Assembly (NCBI RefSeq): GCF_009908285.1
Contig: NZ_JAAARM010000016.1
Location: 1-64,000, forward strand
Reading direction: 5' to 3'
Length of the DNA stretch: 64,000 nucleotides
Origin: Pseudomonas sp. Fl4BN1
GTDB taxonomy: Bacteria > Pseudomonadota > Gammaproteobacteria > Pseudomonadales > Pseudomonadaceae
A program made the translations under genes and the position numbers. Below, piece after piece: positions 23,549 to 31,955 of the stretch. The first letter of the stretch is position 1, and the number at the start of each line of letters is the position of its first letter. Below the pieces are notes generated by a model. That model was not told where the DNA came from, searched no databases, and saw nothing but the letters and a program-made list of their open reading frames with translations.

Positions 23549-24328
23549 ATGAGCGTGTTATTACCCCAGCCTGCCCGCATGCGCGCGGCTGTCGAATGCC
23601 GCCGGGTCACTCGGCGTTTTGCCGGGCAGGCAGTGCTCGATGGCCTGGACCTGGACATCGCTCCCGGGGAGTTCGTTGCCCTGCTGGGCAGCAGCGGTTC
23701 GGGCAAGACCACTTTGCTGCGAGCCCTGGCCGGGCTGGAGCCCATAGATGCTGGCCAGCTGCAGGTGCCGACGGCCATGGCGGCGGTGTTCCAGGAGCCG
23801 CGGTTGATGCCCTGGAAGCGGGTGTGGCGCAACGTTGCGCTGGGCGTGCGCGGGGCCCAGGTGCGTGAACGGGCCCTGGCGGCATTGGCAGAGGTGGGCC
23901 TGGGGCATCGGCTTGGCGCCTGGCCCGCCACCCTGTCCGGTGGCGAGGCCCAGCGCGTGGCCCTGGCTCGGGCCCTGGTACGCGCGCCGCAATTGCTACT
24001 GCTGGATGAGCCCTTCGCTGCCCTTGATGCCTTGACCCGGATTCGCATGCATCAATTGATCATCCGTCTGTGGCGGGTGCATACCCCGGCGGTGCTGCTG
24101 GTGACCCACGATGTCGACGAGGCGCTGCTGCTGGCCGACCGGGTACTGGTGCTGGCCAACGGCAGCATTGCCGAGCAACTGCCGATCCGCCTGCCGCGTC
24201 CGCGACAGGCAAGCACCCCCGGGTTCCAGCAACTGCGCACGCGGCTGCTGCAACTGCTGGGGGTTGAAACCGAGGCCGAAGCGGCCGTCAACGTCCCCCC
24301 ACCCTTGAACAGGAGTGCCAGCCGATGA
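23549..24328 (+). CDS. ABC transporter ATP-binding protein (SsuB-like)
   Basis: A 259-residue ATPase. Walker A is GSSGSGKTT (about 49-57), the signature LSGGEAQRVALARAL is near 130-144, Walker B is LLLLDEPFAALD (about 150-161), and the switch histidine is in LVTHDVDEA. The Q-loop lies in AVFQEPRLMPWKRV, typical of SsuB/TauB. It overlaps the flavoprotein gene by 4 bp. It energises the preceding permease. Confidence 0.9.
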   Translation: MSVLLPQPARMRAAVECRRVTRRFAGQAVLDGLDLDIAPGEFVALLGSSGSGKTTLLRALAGLEPIDAGQLQVPTAMAAVFQEPRLMPWKRVWRNVALGVRGAQVRERALAALAEVGLGHRLGAWPATLSGGEAQRVALARALVRAPQLLLLDEPFAALDALTRIRMHQLIIRLWRVHTPAVLLVTHDVDEALLLADRVLVLANGSIAEQLPIRLPRPRQASTPGFQQLRTRLLQLLGVETEAEAAVNVPPPLNRSASR

Positions 24329-25530
24329 GCCTTTCCAGTGTGCAAGCGTCCTCGTCCGTGTCCTGCGCCAGCCATGACCTGGACTCTGCCGAGTTCGCTG
24401 ATCTGCTGCAGCAATTGAGCGAGGAGTTCGCCGTCACCGCAGCTCACTACGACCGCCACAGCGAGTTTCCCCACGCCAACCTGCAGCGTTTGCATGAGCA
24501 TGGCCTGTTGGCCCTGACGGTGCCTCGGGCCCTGGGCGGCAGCGAGGCGAGCCTGGCCCAGGCACGCCGGGTGATCGGTGCCGTGGCCCGGGGCGAACCT
24601 TCAACCGCGCTGGTGCTGGTGATGCAGTATTTGCAGCACACACGCCTGCAACAGAACAGCGCCTGGCCGCTGCACCTGCGCCAGCAACTGGCGCGTGAAG
24701 CGGTGCAGCAGGGCGCCTTGATCAACGCGTTGCGGGTCGAGCCAGACCTGGGTACTCCGGCCCGGGGCGGTTTACCGGCGACCCTGGCACGGCGGGTCGA
24801 AGGCGGCTGGCGCCTGAGCGGGCGCAAGATCTACTCCACCGGCATTCCCGGGCTGACCTGGCTCTCGGTCTGGGCCCGCAGCGATGACCCCGAACCGCAA
24901 GTGGGTACCTGGCTGGTGCACCGTGACAGCCCGGGGATCGTGATCGAGGACACCTGGGACCACCTGGGCATGCGCGCCACCGGCAGCCACGATGTGATCT
25001 TCGATGAGGTGTTCGTGCCCGCAGAGCAGGCAGTGGATATCCAGCCGGCCAACCTCCCGCGCCCCTCGGAGCTGGACAGCCAGGGCGTGCTCTGGCTGGC
25101 GGTGCTGCTGTCGGCGATCTATGACGGCGTGGCCCGTGCTGCCCGCGACTGGCTGCTGGGCTGGCTGGCCCAGCGCACTCCGGCCAACCTCGGCGCGCCG
25201 TTGTCGAGCCTGCCGCGTTTCCAGGAACTGCTCGGGCGGATCGACGCCTTGCTGCTGAACAATCGCCTGTTGCTGGATGCCGCCGCCGAAGGGCGGATCG
25301 CCCCGGGGGAAGCGACCCAGATCAAGTACCTGGTCACCAGCAATGCCATCAGCGCCGTGGAGTTGGGCATCGAAGCCATCGGCAACCCCGGGCTGGCCCG
25401 GGGCAATCCCATCGAACGGCATTACCGCGATGTGTTGTGCAGCCGTATTCACACGCCACAGAACGATGCGATTCTCGGCGCCGCCGGGCGTGCCGCCTTT
25501 GCCTTGCCCAGCCGCGGAGCCCAGGCATGA
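24325..25530 (+). CDS. Acyl-CoA dehydrogenase-fold flavoprotein (SfnB/DszC-like)
   Basis: A 401-residue protein with the acyl-CoA dehydrogenase fold: an N-terminal helical domain with HEHGLLALTVPRALGG, a central beta domain with GWRLSGRKIYSTGIPGLTW and DHLGMRATGSHDVIFDEVFV, and a C-terminal four-helix bundle. The catalytic-base Glu of true acyl-CoA dehydrogenases is not evident, and the neighbourhood fits the FMN-dependent SfnB/DszC monooxygenase or desulfurisation branch. It is encoded within the sulfonate-type ABC operon and overlaps both neighbours by 4 bp, so a first step on the imported compound is likely. A reductase partner is not seen here. Confidence 0.8.
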   Translation: MSLSSVQASSSVSCASHDLDSAEFADLLQQLSEEFAVTAAHYDRHSEFPHANLQRLHEHGLLALTVPRALGGSEASLAQARRVIGAVARGEPSTALVLVMQYLQHTRLQQNSAWPLHLRQQLAREAVQQGALINALRVEPDLGTPARGGLPATLARRVEGGWRLSGRKIYSTGIPGLTWLSVWARSDDPEPQVGTWLVHRDSPGIVIEDTWDHLGMRATGSHDVIFDEVFVPAEQAVDIQPANLPRPSELDSQGVLWLAVLLSAIYDGVARAARDWLLGWLAQRTPANLGAPLSSLPRFQELLGRIDALLLNNRLLLDAAAEGRIAPGEATQIKYLVTSNAISAVELGIEAIGNPGLARGNPIERHYRDVLCSRIHTPQNDAILGAAGRAAFALPSRGAQA

Positions 25531-26465
25531 CACGGGTCGCCAGCCAGCTCGACGATACCTTCAACCAGCAGTTGCGCCAGTGGCTGCCGGGTGTCGAGGT
25601 GCTGAGCCTGCCCCGGGGCCTGCCGATGGATCTGCCTGGGGACGTCGAGGTGCTGCTGGCCGCGCCCCATGCCGATTTTCGGGACGCACCCGCGCCGCCG
25701 CCGGGCTGGCCCTTCGGCCTGCGTTGGGTGCAACTGGTGAGCTCGGGCCTGGATTATTTTCCCCGCTGGCTGTTCCACGGCGTACCGGTGGCCAGCGCCC
25801 GTGGTTGCACCGCTGAGAGCATTGCCGAGTTTGCTCTGGCGGCGATCTTTGCCGCCGCCAAGGACCTGCCCCAGGTGTGGATCGATGCCCCAGGTGACTG
25901 GCGGCAACGGCCGTTGGCGGCGGTGGCCGGCAGTACCTTGGGGCTGCTTGGGTTTGGCAGCATTGCCCGCGAACTGGCACCCAAGGCCCAGGCCTTGGGC
26001 ATGCAGGTGCTGGCTCTGCGGCGTTCGCGCGAGCCTTTCGCGGTGGCTGGAGTGGAGGCCGTAGCCGACCTGCATGAGTTGTTCGCCCGTAGCGATCATC
26101 TACTGCTGGCGCTGCCGCTGACCGAGCAGACCCGGCACATCATCGGCGCCGAGGTATTGGCCGTGGCCAAGCCGGGGTTGCACCTGATCAACATCGCCCG
26201 GGGTGCGCTGATCGATCAGCCGGCCCTGTTGCAAGCCCTGGATACCGGACGTATCGGCCTTGCCAGCCTGGACGTGGCCGATCCTGAGCCGCTGCCTGAA
26301 GGTCACCCTTTCTACCGCCATCCAGGCATTCGCCTGTCGCCTCACACCTCGGCCAATTCACCTCGGGTCTACCTGAACATTGCCCGTTTGCTGGAGCGTA
26401 ATATCCAGCGTCAGCGCGACGGTCTGCCCTTGGAAAACCCGGTGGAGATCGCGCGTGGTTATTAG
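25527..26465 (+). CDS. D-isomer-specific 2-hydroxyacid dehydrogenase
   Basis: A 312-residue NAD-dependent dehydrogenase. The Rossmann motif LGLLGFGSIAREL is near 145-157, and the catalytic Arg (NIARGALID), Glu (VADPEPLPEGHP) and His (LSPHTSANS) are all present. ATG at 25527 overlaps the preceding stop (ATGA) and is preferred over the longer reading from 25437. Within the operon it would interconvert a 2-hydroxy and 2-oxo acid derived from the imported substrate, for example a sulfolactate-like compound; this is inference. Confidence 0.85.
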   Translation: MTRVASQLDDTFNQQLRQWLPGVEVLSLPRGLPMDLPGDVEVLLAAPHADFRDAPAPPPGWPFGLRWVQLVSSGLDYFPRWLFHGVPVASARGCTAESIAEFALAAIFAAAKDLPQVWIDAPGDWRQRPLAAVAGSTLGLLGFGSIARELAPKAQALGMQVLALRRSREPFAVAGVEAVADLHELFARSDHLLLALPLTEQTRHIIGAEVLAVAKPGLHLINIARGALIDQPALLQALDTGRIGLASLDVADPEPLPEGHPFYRHPGIRLSPHTSANSPRVYLNIARLLERNIQRQRDGLPLENPVEIARGY

Positions 26466-26510
26466 CCTTGTGATCCATTTTTCCGACAGCCGATTTGAAG
26501 GAGAGCAGCC

Positions 26511-27320
26511 ATGACGGCGCATTTTCGTCCCGCGGTGTATGACTTGCCCCGCGACGGCCACACGGTGTTTCGCTGGGAGCAGCCGCCGCAGCAAGCCAGC
26601 GTCGAACTGGAGCGCTTGCAGCGCAAGCAAAGCCTCGCCGCGGCCTTCCGGGTATTCGCCCGGCTGGGTTTCGACATGGGCGGCGCTGGGCATATCACGG
26701 TGCGTGACCCGGGGCGCCCGGAGCATTTCTGGGTCAACCCGGTGGGGGTGTATTTCGGCCATGTCCGGGTGTCCGACCTGCTGCTGGTGGACCCCGATGG
26801 GGCCATTGTCGAAGGCGAAGGCGCCCTCAATCTGGCGGCCTTCGCCATCCATGCGGCGCTGCATCAAGCCCATCCGCAGGTGGTGGCCGCCGCCCATGCC
26901 CACTCGCTGCATGGCAAGGCCTGGTCGAGCCTGGGCCGCTTGCTGGACCCGCTGACCCAAGACGCCTGCGCCTTCTATGAAAGGCACGGGCTGTTCGACA
27001 ACTTCTCCGGGGTGGTGCTGGAAGCCAGTGAAGGTGCGCGGATCGCCACGGCGCTGCAGGGCCACAAGGCATTGATCCTGCAGAACCACGGCTTGCTCAC
27101 CGTTGGTGAAACCGTCGAGGCGGCGGCCTGGCGTTTCATTGCCATGGACAATGCCGCCCAGACCCAACTGCTGGCGGAAGCGGCCGGCACCCCGCGACTG
27201 ATTCCCCATGCTGTGGCGCGCCACACCGCGCGCCAGGTGGGCAGCGAATTCGGCGGCTGGTTCAGTTTCCAGCCTTACCGCGAGCGGATCGTGCGCGAAG
27301 AACCGGACTTTCTCGATTAA
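26511..27320 (+). CDS. Class II aldolase/adducin family protein
   Basis: A 269-residue cytoplasmic protein. Zinc-binding histidines are in AAAHAHSLHGKAWS (about 124-137) and LQNHGLLTVG (about 190), and GGAGHITVRDP (about 56-66) is the family's opening motif. Members are aldolases, decarboxylases or epimerases acting on sugars and hydroxy acids. It starts behind AAGGAGAG in the sulfur-type operon, 45 bp after the 2-hydroxyacid dehydrogenase. Together the two suggest cleavage of a hydroxylated C3-C6 fragment. Confidence 0.85.
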   Translation: MTAHFRPAVYDLPRDGHTVFRWEQPPQQASVELERLQRKQSLAAAFRVFARLGFDMGGAGHITVRDPGRPEHFWVNPVGVYFGHVRVSDLLLVDPDGAIVEGEGALNLAAFAIHAALHQAHPQVVAAAHAHSLHGKAWSSLGRLLDPLTQDACAFYERHGLFDNFSGVVLEASEGARIATALQGHKALILQNHGLLTVGETVEAAAWRFIAMDNAAQTQLLAEAAGTPRLIPHAVARHTARQVGSEFGGWFSFQPYRERIVREEPDFLD

Positions 27321-27332
27321 GGACAAGCCGCC

Positions 27333-28295
27333 ATGCAACGTCGTCGTTTTCTGCAACTCTCGGCCCTGGCCGGTCTCGCCGGCGCCTTGCCGCAACTGGG
27401 CCTGGGAGCCTCTTCGGAGCTGGCCGGGGTGACCCTGAGTGTCGCCACCTACAAGGGCGCGGCGCCGAGCTTCTTTACCGAGGCCGGCATCGAAGCGCCG
27501 CCTTACCAGGTCAAGTACGCCGAGTTCAGCGGCGGCAACCTGAGCTTCGAGGCCCTGGTCAGTGGCACCCTGGATATTTCACCGATGAGCGAGATCCCGC
27601 CGATTTTCGGGATCAAGAATCACGCGCCGGTGAAGCTCATCGCGGTGCTCACCGGCGACGTCAACAACCAGGCCTTTATCCTGCCCAAGGGCTCCACGGT
27701 GCAGTCGGTGGCCGAGCTCAAGGGCAAGCGCATCGGCTATATCCGCTCCACCAGCTCGCATTACTTTTTGCTCAAGGCATTGAAGGAACAGGGGCTGGGT
27801 TTTGCCGACATCGTGCCCATGGCGCTGAGCCCCCAGGACGGTTTTGCCGCGCTGCAGAACGGTGCCCTGGATGCCTGGGTCAGCTTTGGCTACTTCATTC
27901 AGTTGGCCGAGCTGCGGGCCGGCGCCCGGGTACTGAAGACCGGCCAGGGCTACCTGTCCGGCAACTACGTGATTGCTGCCAACCAGCAGAGCATTGCCGA
28001 CCCGCTGAAGCATGCGGCGATCACCGACTACATCCTGCGCGAGTACCGCTCTTGGCAATGGATCGCCAGCCATCCCGAAGAGTGGGCGAGCAAGAGTGCG
28101 AAGATCCTCGGCATGCCCCGGGAAGTGTTTCTCGCCCAGTACCGGGCCCAGAGCGGCCCGCGCCTGCTGCAACCGGTGGACGACGCGGCGGTGAAATCCC
28201 AGCAGGACGTGGCCGACCTGTTCTTCGAGGCCGGGGTGCTGCCCCAGCCGCTGGACGTTTCCGGCCTGTGGGACCGCAGCTTCCACTGGACCTGA
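27333..28295 (+). CDS. ABC transporter substrate-binding protein (SsuA/NMT1 type)
   Basis: A 320-residue periplasmic binding protein. The N-terminus MQRRRFLQLSALAGLAGALP has an RRRFLQ run and hydrophobic core, fitting a Tat or Sec signal. The mature part has the sulfonate-binding pattern FSGGNLSFEALVSGTLDI and GKRIGYIRSTSSHYFLLKAL. It ends the operon and partners the permease and ATPase at 22725-24328. A REP array begins two bases after its stop. Confidence 0.88.
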   Translation: MQRRRFLQLSALAGLAGALPQLGLGASSELAGVTLSVATYKGAAPSFFTEAGIEAPPYQVKYAEFSGGNLSFEALVSGTLDISPMSEIPPIFGIKNHAPVKLIAVLTGDVNNQAFILPKGSTVQSVAELKGKRIGYIRSTSSHYFLLKALKEQGLGFADIVPMALSPQDGFAALQNGALDAWVSFGYFIQLAELRAGARVLKTGQGYLSGNYVIAANQQSIADPLKHAAITDYILREYRSWQWIASHPEEWASKSAKILGMPREVFLAQYRAQSGPRLLQPVDDAAVKSQQDVADLFFEAGVLPQPLDVSGLWDRSFHWT

Positions 28296-28297
28296 CT

Positions 28298-28781
28298 GTA
28301 GGAGCCGGCTTGCCGGCGAATAGTCCCTCAAGCCATGCACGGCCCCGGAGAACGCCTTCGCTGGCAAGCCAGCTCCTACAGAACACCCGACACCCATGTA
28401 GGAGCCGGCTTGCCGGCGAATAGTCCCTCAAGCCATGCACGGCCCCGGAGAACGCCTTCGCTGGCAGGCCAGCTCCTACAGAACACCCGACACCCCATGT
28501 AGGAGCCGGCTTGCCGGCGAAGAGGCCCTCAAGCCATGCACGGCCCCGGAGGGCGCCTTCGCTGGCAAGCCAGCTCCTACAGAACACCCGACACCCATGT
28601 AGGAGCCGGCTTGCCGGCGAATAGTCCCTCAAGCCATGCACGGCCCCGGAGGGCGCCTTCGCTGGCAAGCCAGCTCCTACAGAACACCCGACACCCCATG
28701 TAGGAGCCGGCTTGCCGGCGAATAGTCCCTCAAGCCATGCACGGCCCCGGAGGACGCCTTCGCTGGCCAGCCAGCTCCTAC
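28298..28781. repeat. Array of five tandem REP pairs (about 100-bp units)
   Basis: The string GTAGGAGCCGGCTTGCCGGC starts at 28298, 28398, 28499, 28599 and 28700. Each copy is followed about 60 bp later by the inverted partner CTTCGCTGGCAAGCCAGCTC. Copies differ by only a few bases, so the amplification is recent. It separates the ABC operon from the dipeptidase gene and could form very stable hairpins in RNA. The rest of the 526-bp gap holds only the dipeptidase ribosome site. Confidence 0.95.
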
Positions 28782-28821
28782 CATCCGAAGGGGAGATTTC
28801 TTTCATTGGCCAGGAGGCCGC

Positions 28822-30033
28822 ATGTTTACCCGAACCTTGCTGTGCCTGGCGCTGGCCAGCCCCTGGGCCTTGGCCGACAGCCCAGCCCAAGCCCTGCACC
28901 AGCGCCTTACGGTGCTCGATAGCCACCTCGATACCCCCATGCAACTGGCCCGCCCCGGTTGGGACATCACCCAGCGCCATGGCTACCGCGACGACCTGTC
29001 CCAGGTCGATCTGCCGCGCATGAAAGAGGGCGGTCTGGACGGTGGTTTCTGGGCCATCTTCACCCCTCAGGGGCCGCTCACCGCCGAAGGCCGGACCCTG
29101 GCCAGCGAGCACGGCCTGGCGGTGCTCGGGCGGATTCTCGACCTGGTCGCAGCCCACCCCAAGGACTTCGCCCTGGCCCTGAGCGCTGCCGATGTGCCGG
29201 CTATCGTCGCCGCAGGCCAGCGGGTGGTGTTCATCAGCATGGAAAACGCCGAGCCCCTGGCCGCTGATCCTGCACGCTTGCACACCTACTATCGCCAGGG
29301 CCTGCGCATGCTCGGCCTGGTGCATTCGGCCAACAACGATTTCGCCGACTCGGCCACGGCCCTGCCGCAATGGCAGGGCCTGAGCCCGGCAGGCCGCGAG
29401 CTGCTGGTCGAGGCCAATCGCCTGGGTATCTTGCTGGATGTGTCCCATGCCTCGGATCAGGTGTTTGACCAGGTGCTGGCACTGTCCACGGCGCCGATCA
29501 TTGCTTCGCACTCCAGCAGTAGGGCGGTCACCCATCACCCACGCAACCTGGATGACCAGCGCTTGCGGCAACTGGCGGCCAAGGGCGGGGTGGTGCAGGT
29601 CAACAGCTTTCCCAGTGACCTGATCAACCTTGCGCCCAATCCCGAACGGGACAAGGCCCTGGGCCCGCTGTACCGCGAGTTTCGCCTGGCCGCCAGCCTG
29701 AGCCCGGCACAGGTGGCAGACCTGGCCGGGCGCATTCGCCAGGTCGAGGCCCGCTACCCGCAGCCCCGCGCCAGCCTGGACGACTACATGCGCCACCTGC
29801 TGCACATCCTCGACGTGGTCGGCCCCGAGCATGTGGGCATAGGTGCCGATTGGGACGGCGGCGGTGGCGTGCAGGGGCTGGAGGACGTGACGCAATTGCC
29901 GCAGATCACCGAACGACTGCTGGCGGCAGGCTATAGCGAAGCGGACCTGGAGAAGATCTGGGGCGGCAACTTGTTGCGCGTCCTCGACACCGCCCAGGTC
30001 GTAGGAGCCGGCTTGCCGGCGAAGGGGCGCTGA
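28822..30033 (+). CDS. Exported membrane-type dipeptidase (peptidase family M19) with REP-encoded C-terminus
   Basis: A 403-residue zinc dipeptidase of the renal dipeptidase family. The signal peptide MFTRTLLCLALASPWALA ends at residue 18, so it acts in the periplasm. The HLD metal motif is in VLDSHLDTPM, with further ligands in ISMENAEPL (Glu), LDVSHASDQ and SHSSSRAV (His) and GADWDGG (Asp). The last ten residues, VGAGLPAKGR, are translated from the REP element that starts at 30001, so a REP insertion replaced the original end. The core fold is complete, so activity is probably kept. It precedes the oxidase/RidA/TonB set and may release amino acids from dipeptides. Confidence 0.85.
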   Translation: MFTRTLLCLALASPWALADSPAQALHQRLTVLDSHLDTPMQLARPGWDITQRHGYRDDLSQVDLPRMKEGGLDGGFWAIFTPQGPLTAEGRTLASEHGLAVLGRILDLVAAHPKDFALALSAADVPAIVAAGQRVVFISMENAEPLAADPARLHTYYRQGLRMLGLVHSANNDFADSATALPQWQGLSPAGRELLVEANRLGILLDVSHASDQVFDQVLALSTAPIIASHSSSRAVTHHPRNLDDQRLRQLAAKGGVVQVNSFPSDLINLAPNPERDKALGPLYREFRLAASLSPAQVADLAGRIRQVEARYPQPRASLDDYMRHLLHILDVVGPEHVGIGADWDGGGGVQGLEDVTQLPQITERLLAAGYSEADLEKIWGGNLLRVLDTAQVVGAGLPAKGR

Positions 30034-30075
30034 TGCCTGCGCGGGCTGTGGGGCCTCTTCGCTGGCAAGCCAGCC
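30001..30075. repeat. REP pair overlapping the dipeptidase 3' end
   Basis: The first half-site (30001-30023) is read as codons of the dipeptidase gene and the stop codon TGA lies at 30031-30033 within the element's loop. The inverted half (CTTCGCTGGCAAGCCAG) ends near 30075. Confidence 0.85.
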
Positions 30076-30129
30076 ACTGGCGGGGCGAGGGTGGCGAGGC
30101 TAGGCGCAGGGCTATGCGCAGGACGCAGA

Positions 30130-30200
30130 ATCTTTTGGCTTGAATATGAAACAAAGTAATATTTGCATATGCTTAAAATGTATTTCTCTTATTAAATGAG
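30130..30200 (+). promoter_or_regulatory. AT-rich promoter region of the oxidase operon
   Basis: A sharply AT-rich stretch in a GC-rich surrounding, with the 8-bp palindrome GCATATGC at 30165-30172 and repeated ATAT words. It likely holds the promoter and activator sites of the oxidase-RidA-TonB genes. No precise -35/-10 assignment is made. Confidence 0.4.
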
Positions 30201-30294
30201 CGCCCCTAGGATGGCTTCCCATAGACCCAAGTGACTGCATAAATTCGTGGGCTATAACCGAACGCACTATCCATCCGCAGCAGGGAGCGCTGGC

Positions 30295-31872
30295 ATGCCG
30301 CTGACCAGAAGACAATTGATCGCCCGTATCGCCGCTGTCGGCGGGGTCCAGGCGGCGAGCGCGGTCATGGGCCTGTTTGGCGCCTCGGGCAACGCCGAGG
30401 CCTTCGAGGAGAACTATGCTTCGCTGCCCACAGCAGCAGTGGGCAAGGGCGCCAGCGTGGTGGTGATCGGTGCCGGAATTGGTGGTCTGGTCAGCGCCTA
30501 CGAGCTGCAAAAGGCCGGGTTCAAGGTCACTCTGCTGGAAGCCCGCGACCGGGTCGGCGGGCGCAACTGGACAGTGCGTCGCGGTGATCGGGTGGAGTAC
30601 AGCGATGGCAGTGTGCAGCTCGCACAATTCGATGATGGCTTCTATCTCAACGCCGGGGCCGGTCGCTTGCCCAGTCACCATCAACTGATGCTCGGCTATT
30701 GCCGTGAGCTGGGGGTGGAGCTGGAAGTGCTGGTCAACACCAGTCGCAATGCCCTGGTGCGCCCGGACCTGAACCAGCCAGCGCTGCAGATCCGCCAGGC
30801 GGTCAACGACAGTCGCGGGCATTTCTCCGAGCTGCTGGCCAAAGCGGTCAATCGCCATGCCCTGGATCAGGAACTGAGTGTCGCCGACCGCAGCAACCTG
30901 CTGAGTTTCCTCAAGACCTGGGGCGATCTCTCGGACAAGCTGGAGTACCTGGGTTCGGCCCGTTCCGGCTACAAGGTCTGGCCTGGGGCTGGCGACCAGT
31001 TGGCGCAGAAGAACGATCCGCTGCCGCTGCAGACCCTGCTCAACCCGGCACTGACCACTGCGCTGATGATCGATGAGTACCCGGAGTTCTCGCCCACCAT
31101 GTTCCAGCCGGTGGGCGGCATGGACCGCATACCCCAGGCCTTTGCCCGGCGCCTGCAAGGGCCACTGCGGCTGCACAGCGAGGTGCGCTCGATCACCAAT
31201 CATGGCGACCACGCCGAGGTGGTGTACCTGGATCGGCGCAGTGGCCGTACCCAGCACCTGAAGGCCGACTATGTGATCAGCTCCTTGCCCCTGCCGCTGC
31301 TGGCCAAGGTCGCGAACAACTTCAGCGCCCCGGTACGCCAGGCCATCGACAGCGTGCAGTTCGGCTACGCCAACAAGGTTGCCTGGCAGTCCCGGCGCTT
31401 CTGGGAAAGCCAGTACCAGATCTATGGCGGGCTGTCCTTCATCAACCAGGAAGCGTCCGGGCTGTGGTACCCCAGCGGTGGCTTCAACCAGGCCGAAGGG
31501 GTGTTGGTAGCGGCCTACAACAACGGTGAAACCGCACGCCAGTTCGGTGAGAAAACCCTGGCCCAACAGATCGAGATTTCCCGCCAGGCGGTGGAGCTGC
31601 TGCACCCTGGCCACAGCCATGAATTGCGCAATCCCCTGGTGATTGCCTGGAGCAAGATCCCCTACAACTTCGGCCCCTGGATCAACCACGAAGTGGCCGA
31701 GCCGGACTACAGCCTGCTCAACCAGCCCCAGGGCCGGGTCTACCTGACCAGCGACGGCCTGGCCCACAGCGGCGTGGGCATCTGGCAGGAGGCCGCCGCC
31801 GGCGCGGCACGGCGAGTGGTGCGGCATCTTTTCGAGCGGGCGCAAGGCTCGTCGCTGCAGCAAACGGCCTGA
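30295..31872 (+). CDS. Tat-exported flavin amine/L-amino-acid oxidase
   Basis: A 525-residue FAD oxidase of the monoamine oxidase/L-amino-acid oxidase family. The N-terminus MPLTRRQLIARIAAVGG is a twin-arginine signal, with a hydrophobic stretch to about residue 37, so the folded flavoprotein is exported. The dinucleotide motif VVIGAGIGGLVSAYEL lies near 59-74, followed by LLEARDRVGGRNWTVRRG. The C-terminal FAD motif is GLAHSGVGIWQEAAAGAARRV. The ATG at 30295 is preferred over an upstream in-frame reading because it starts at the signal. An imino-acid product would suit the exported RidA protein encoded next. Confidence 0.85.
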   Translation: MPLTRRQLIARIAAVGGVQAASAVMGLFGASGNAEAFEENYASLPTAAVGKGASVVVIGAGIGGLVSAYELQKAGFKVTLLEARDRVGGRNWTVRRGDRVEYSDGSVQLAQFDDGFYLNAGAGRLPSHHQLMLGYCRELGVELEVLVNTSRNALVRPDLNQPALQIRQAVNDSRGHFSELLAKAVNRHALDQELSVADRSNLLSFLKTWGDLSDKLEYLGSARSGYKVWPGAGDQLAQKNDPLPLQTLLNPALTTALMIDEYPEFSPTMFQPVGGMDRIPQAFARRLQGPLRLHSEVRSITNHGDHAEVVYLDRRSGRTQHLKADYVISSLPLPLLAKVANNFSAPVRQAIDSVQFGYANKVAWQSRRFWESQYQIYGGLSFINQEASGLWYPSGGFNQAEGVLVAAYNNGETARQFGEKTLAQQIEISRQAVELLHPGHSHELRNPLVIAWSKIPYNFGPWINHEVAEPDYSLLNQPQGRVYLTSDGLAHSGVGIWQEAAAGAARRVVRHLFERAQGSSLQQTA

Positions 31873-31955
31873 AAAAGCCGAGCATTCAATAAGCAGTCAC
31901 CCTGCCGGGTAGCGGACCTCCGAGGCTGGCATTCATAACCTTGGAGCGTCTTTGC

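Noticed and set aside
28298..28781. Possible CRISPR array because of regular 100-bp repeats
   Set aside because: Repeats are REP palindrome pairs, the intervening sequence is itself repeated rather than unique, and no cas genes are present.
28021..29895. A 624-codon minus-strand frame running through the REP array
   Set aside because: Repeated GRSWLASEG/VGAGLPAK blocks are translated REP units, and the rest is antisense to the dipeptidase and binding-protein genes.
30112..31863. A 583-codon minus-strand frame opposite the flavin oxidase gene
   Set aside because: Antisense shadow; the plus strand has the FAD motif and Tat signal.
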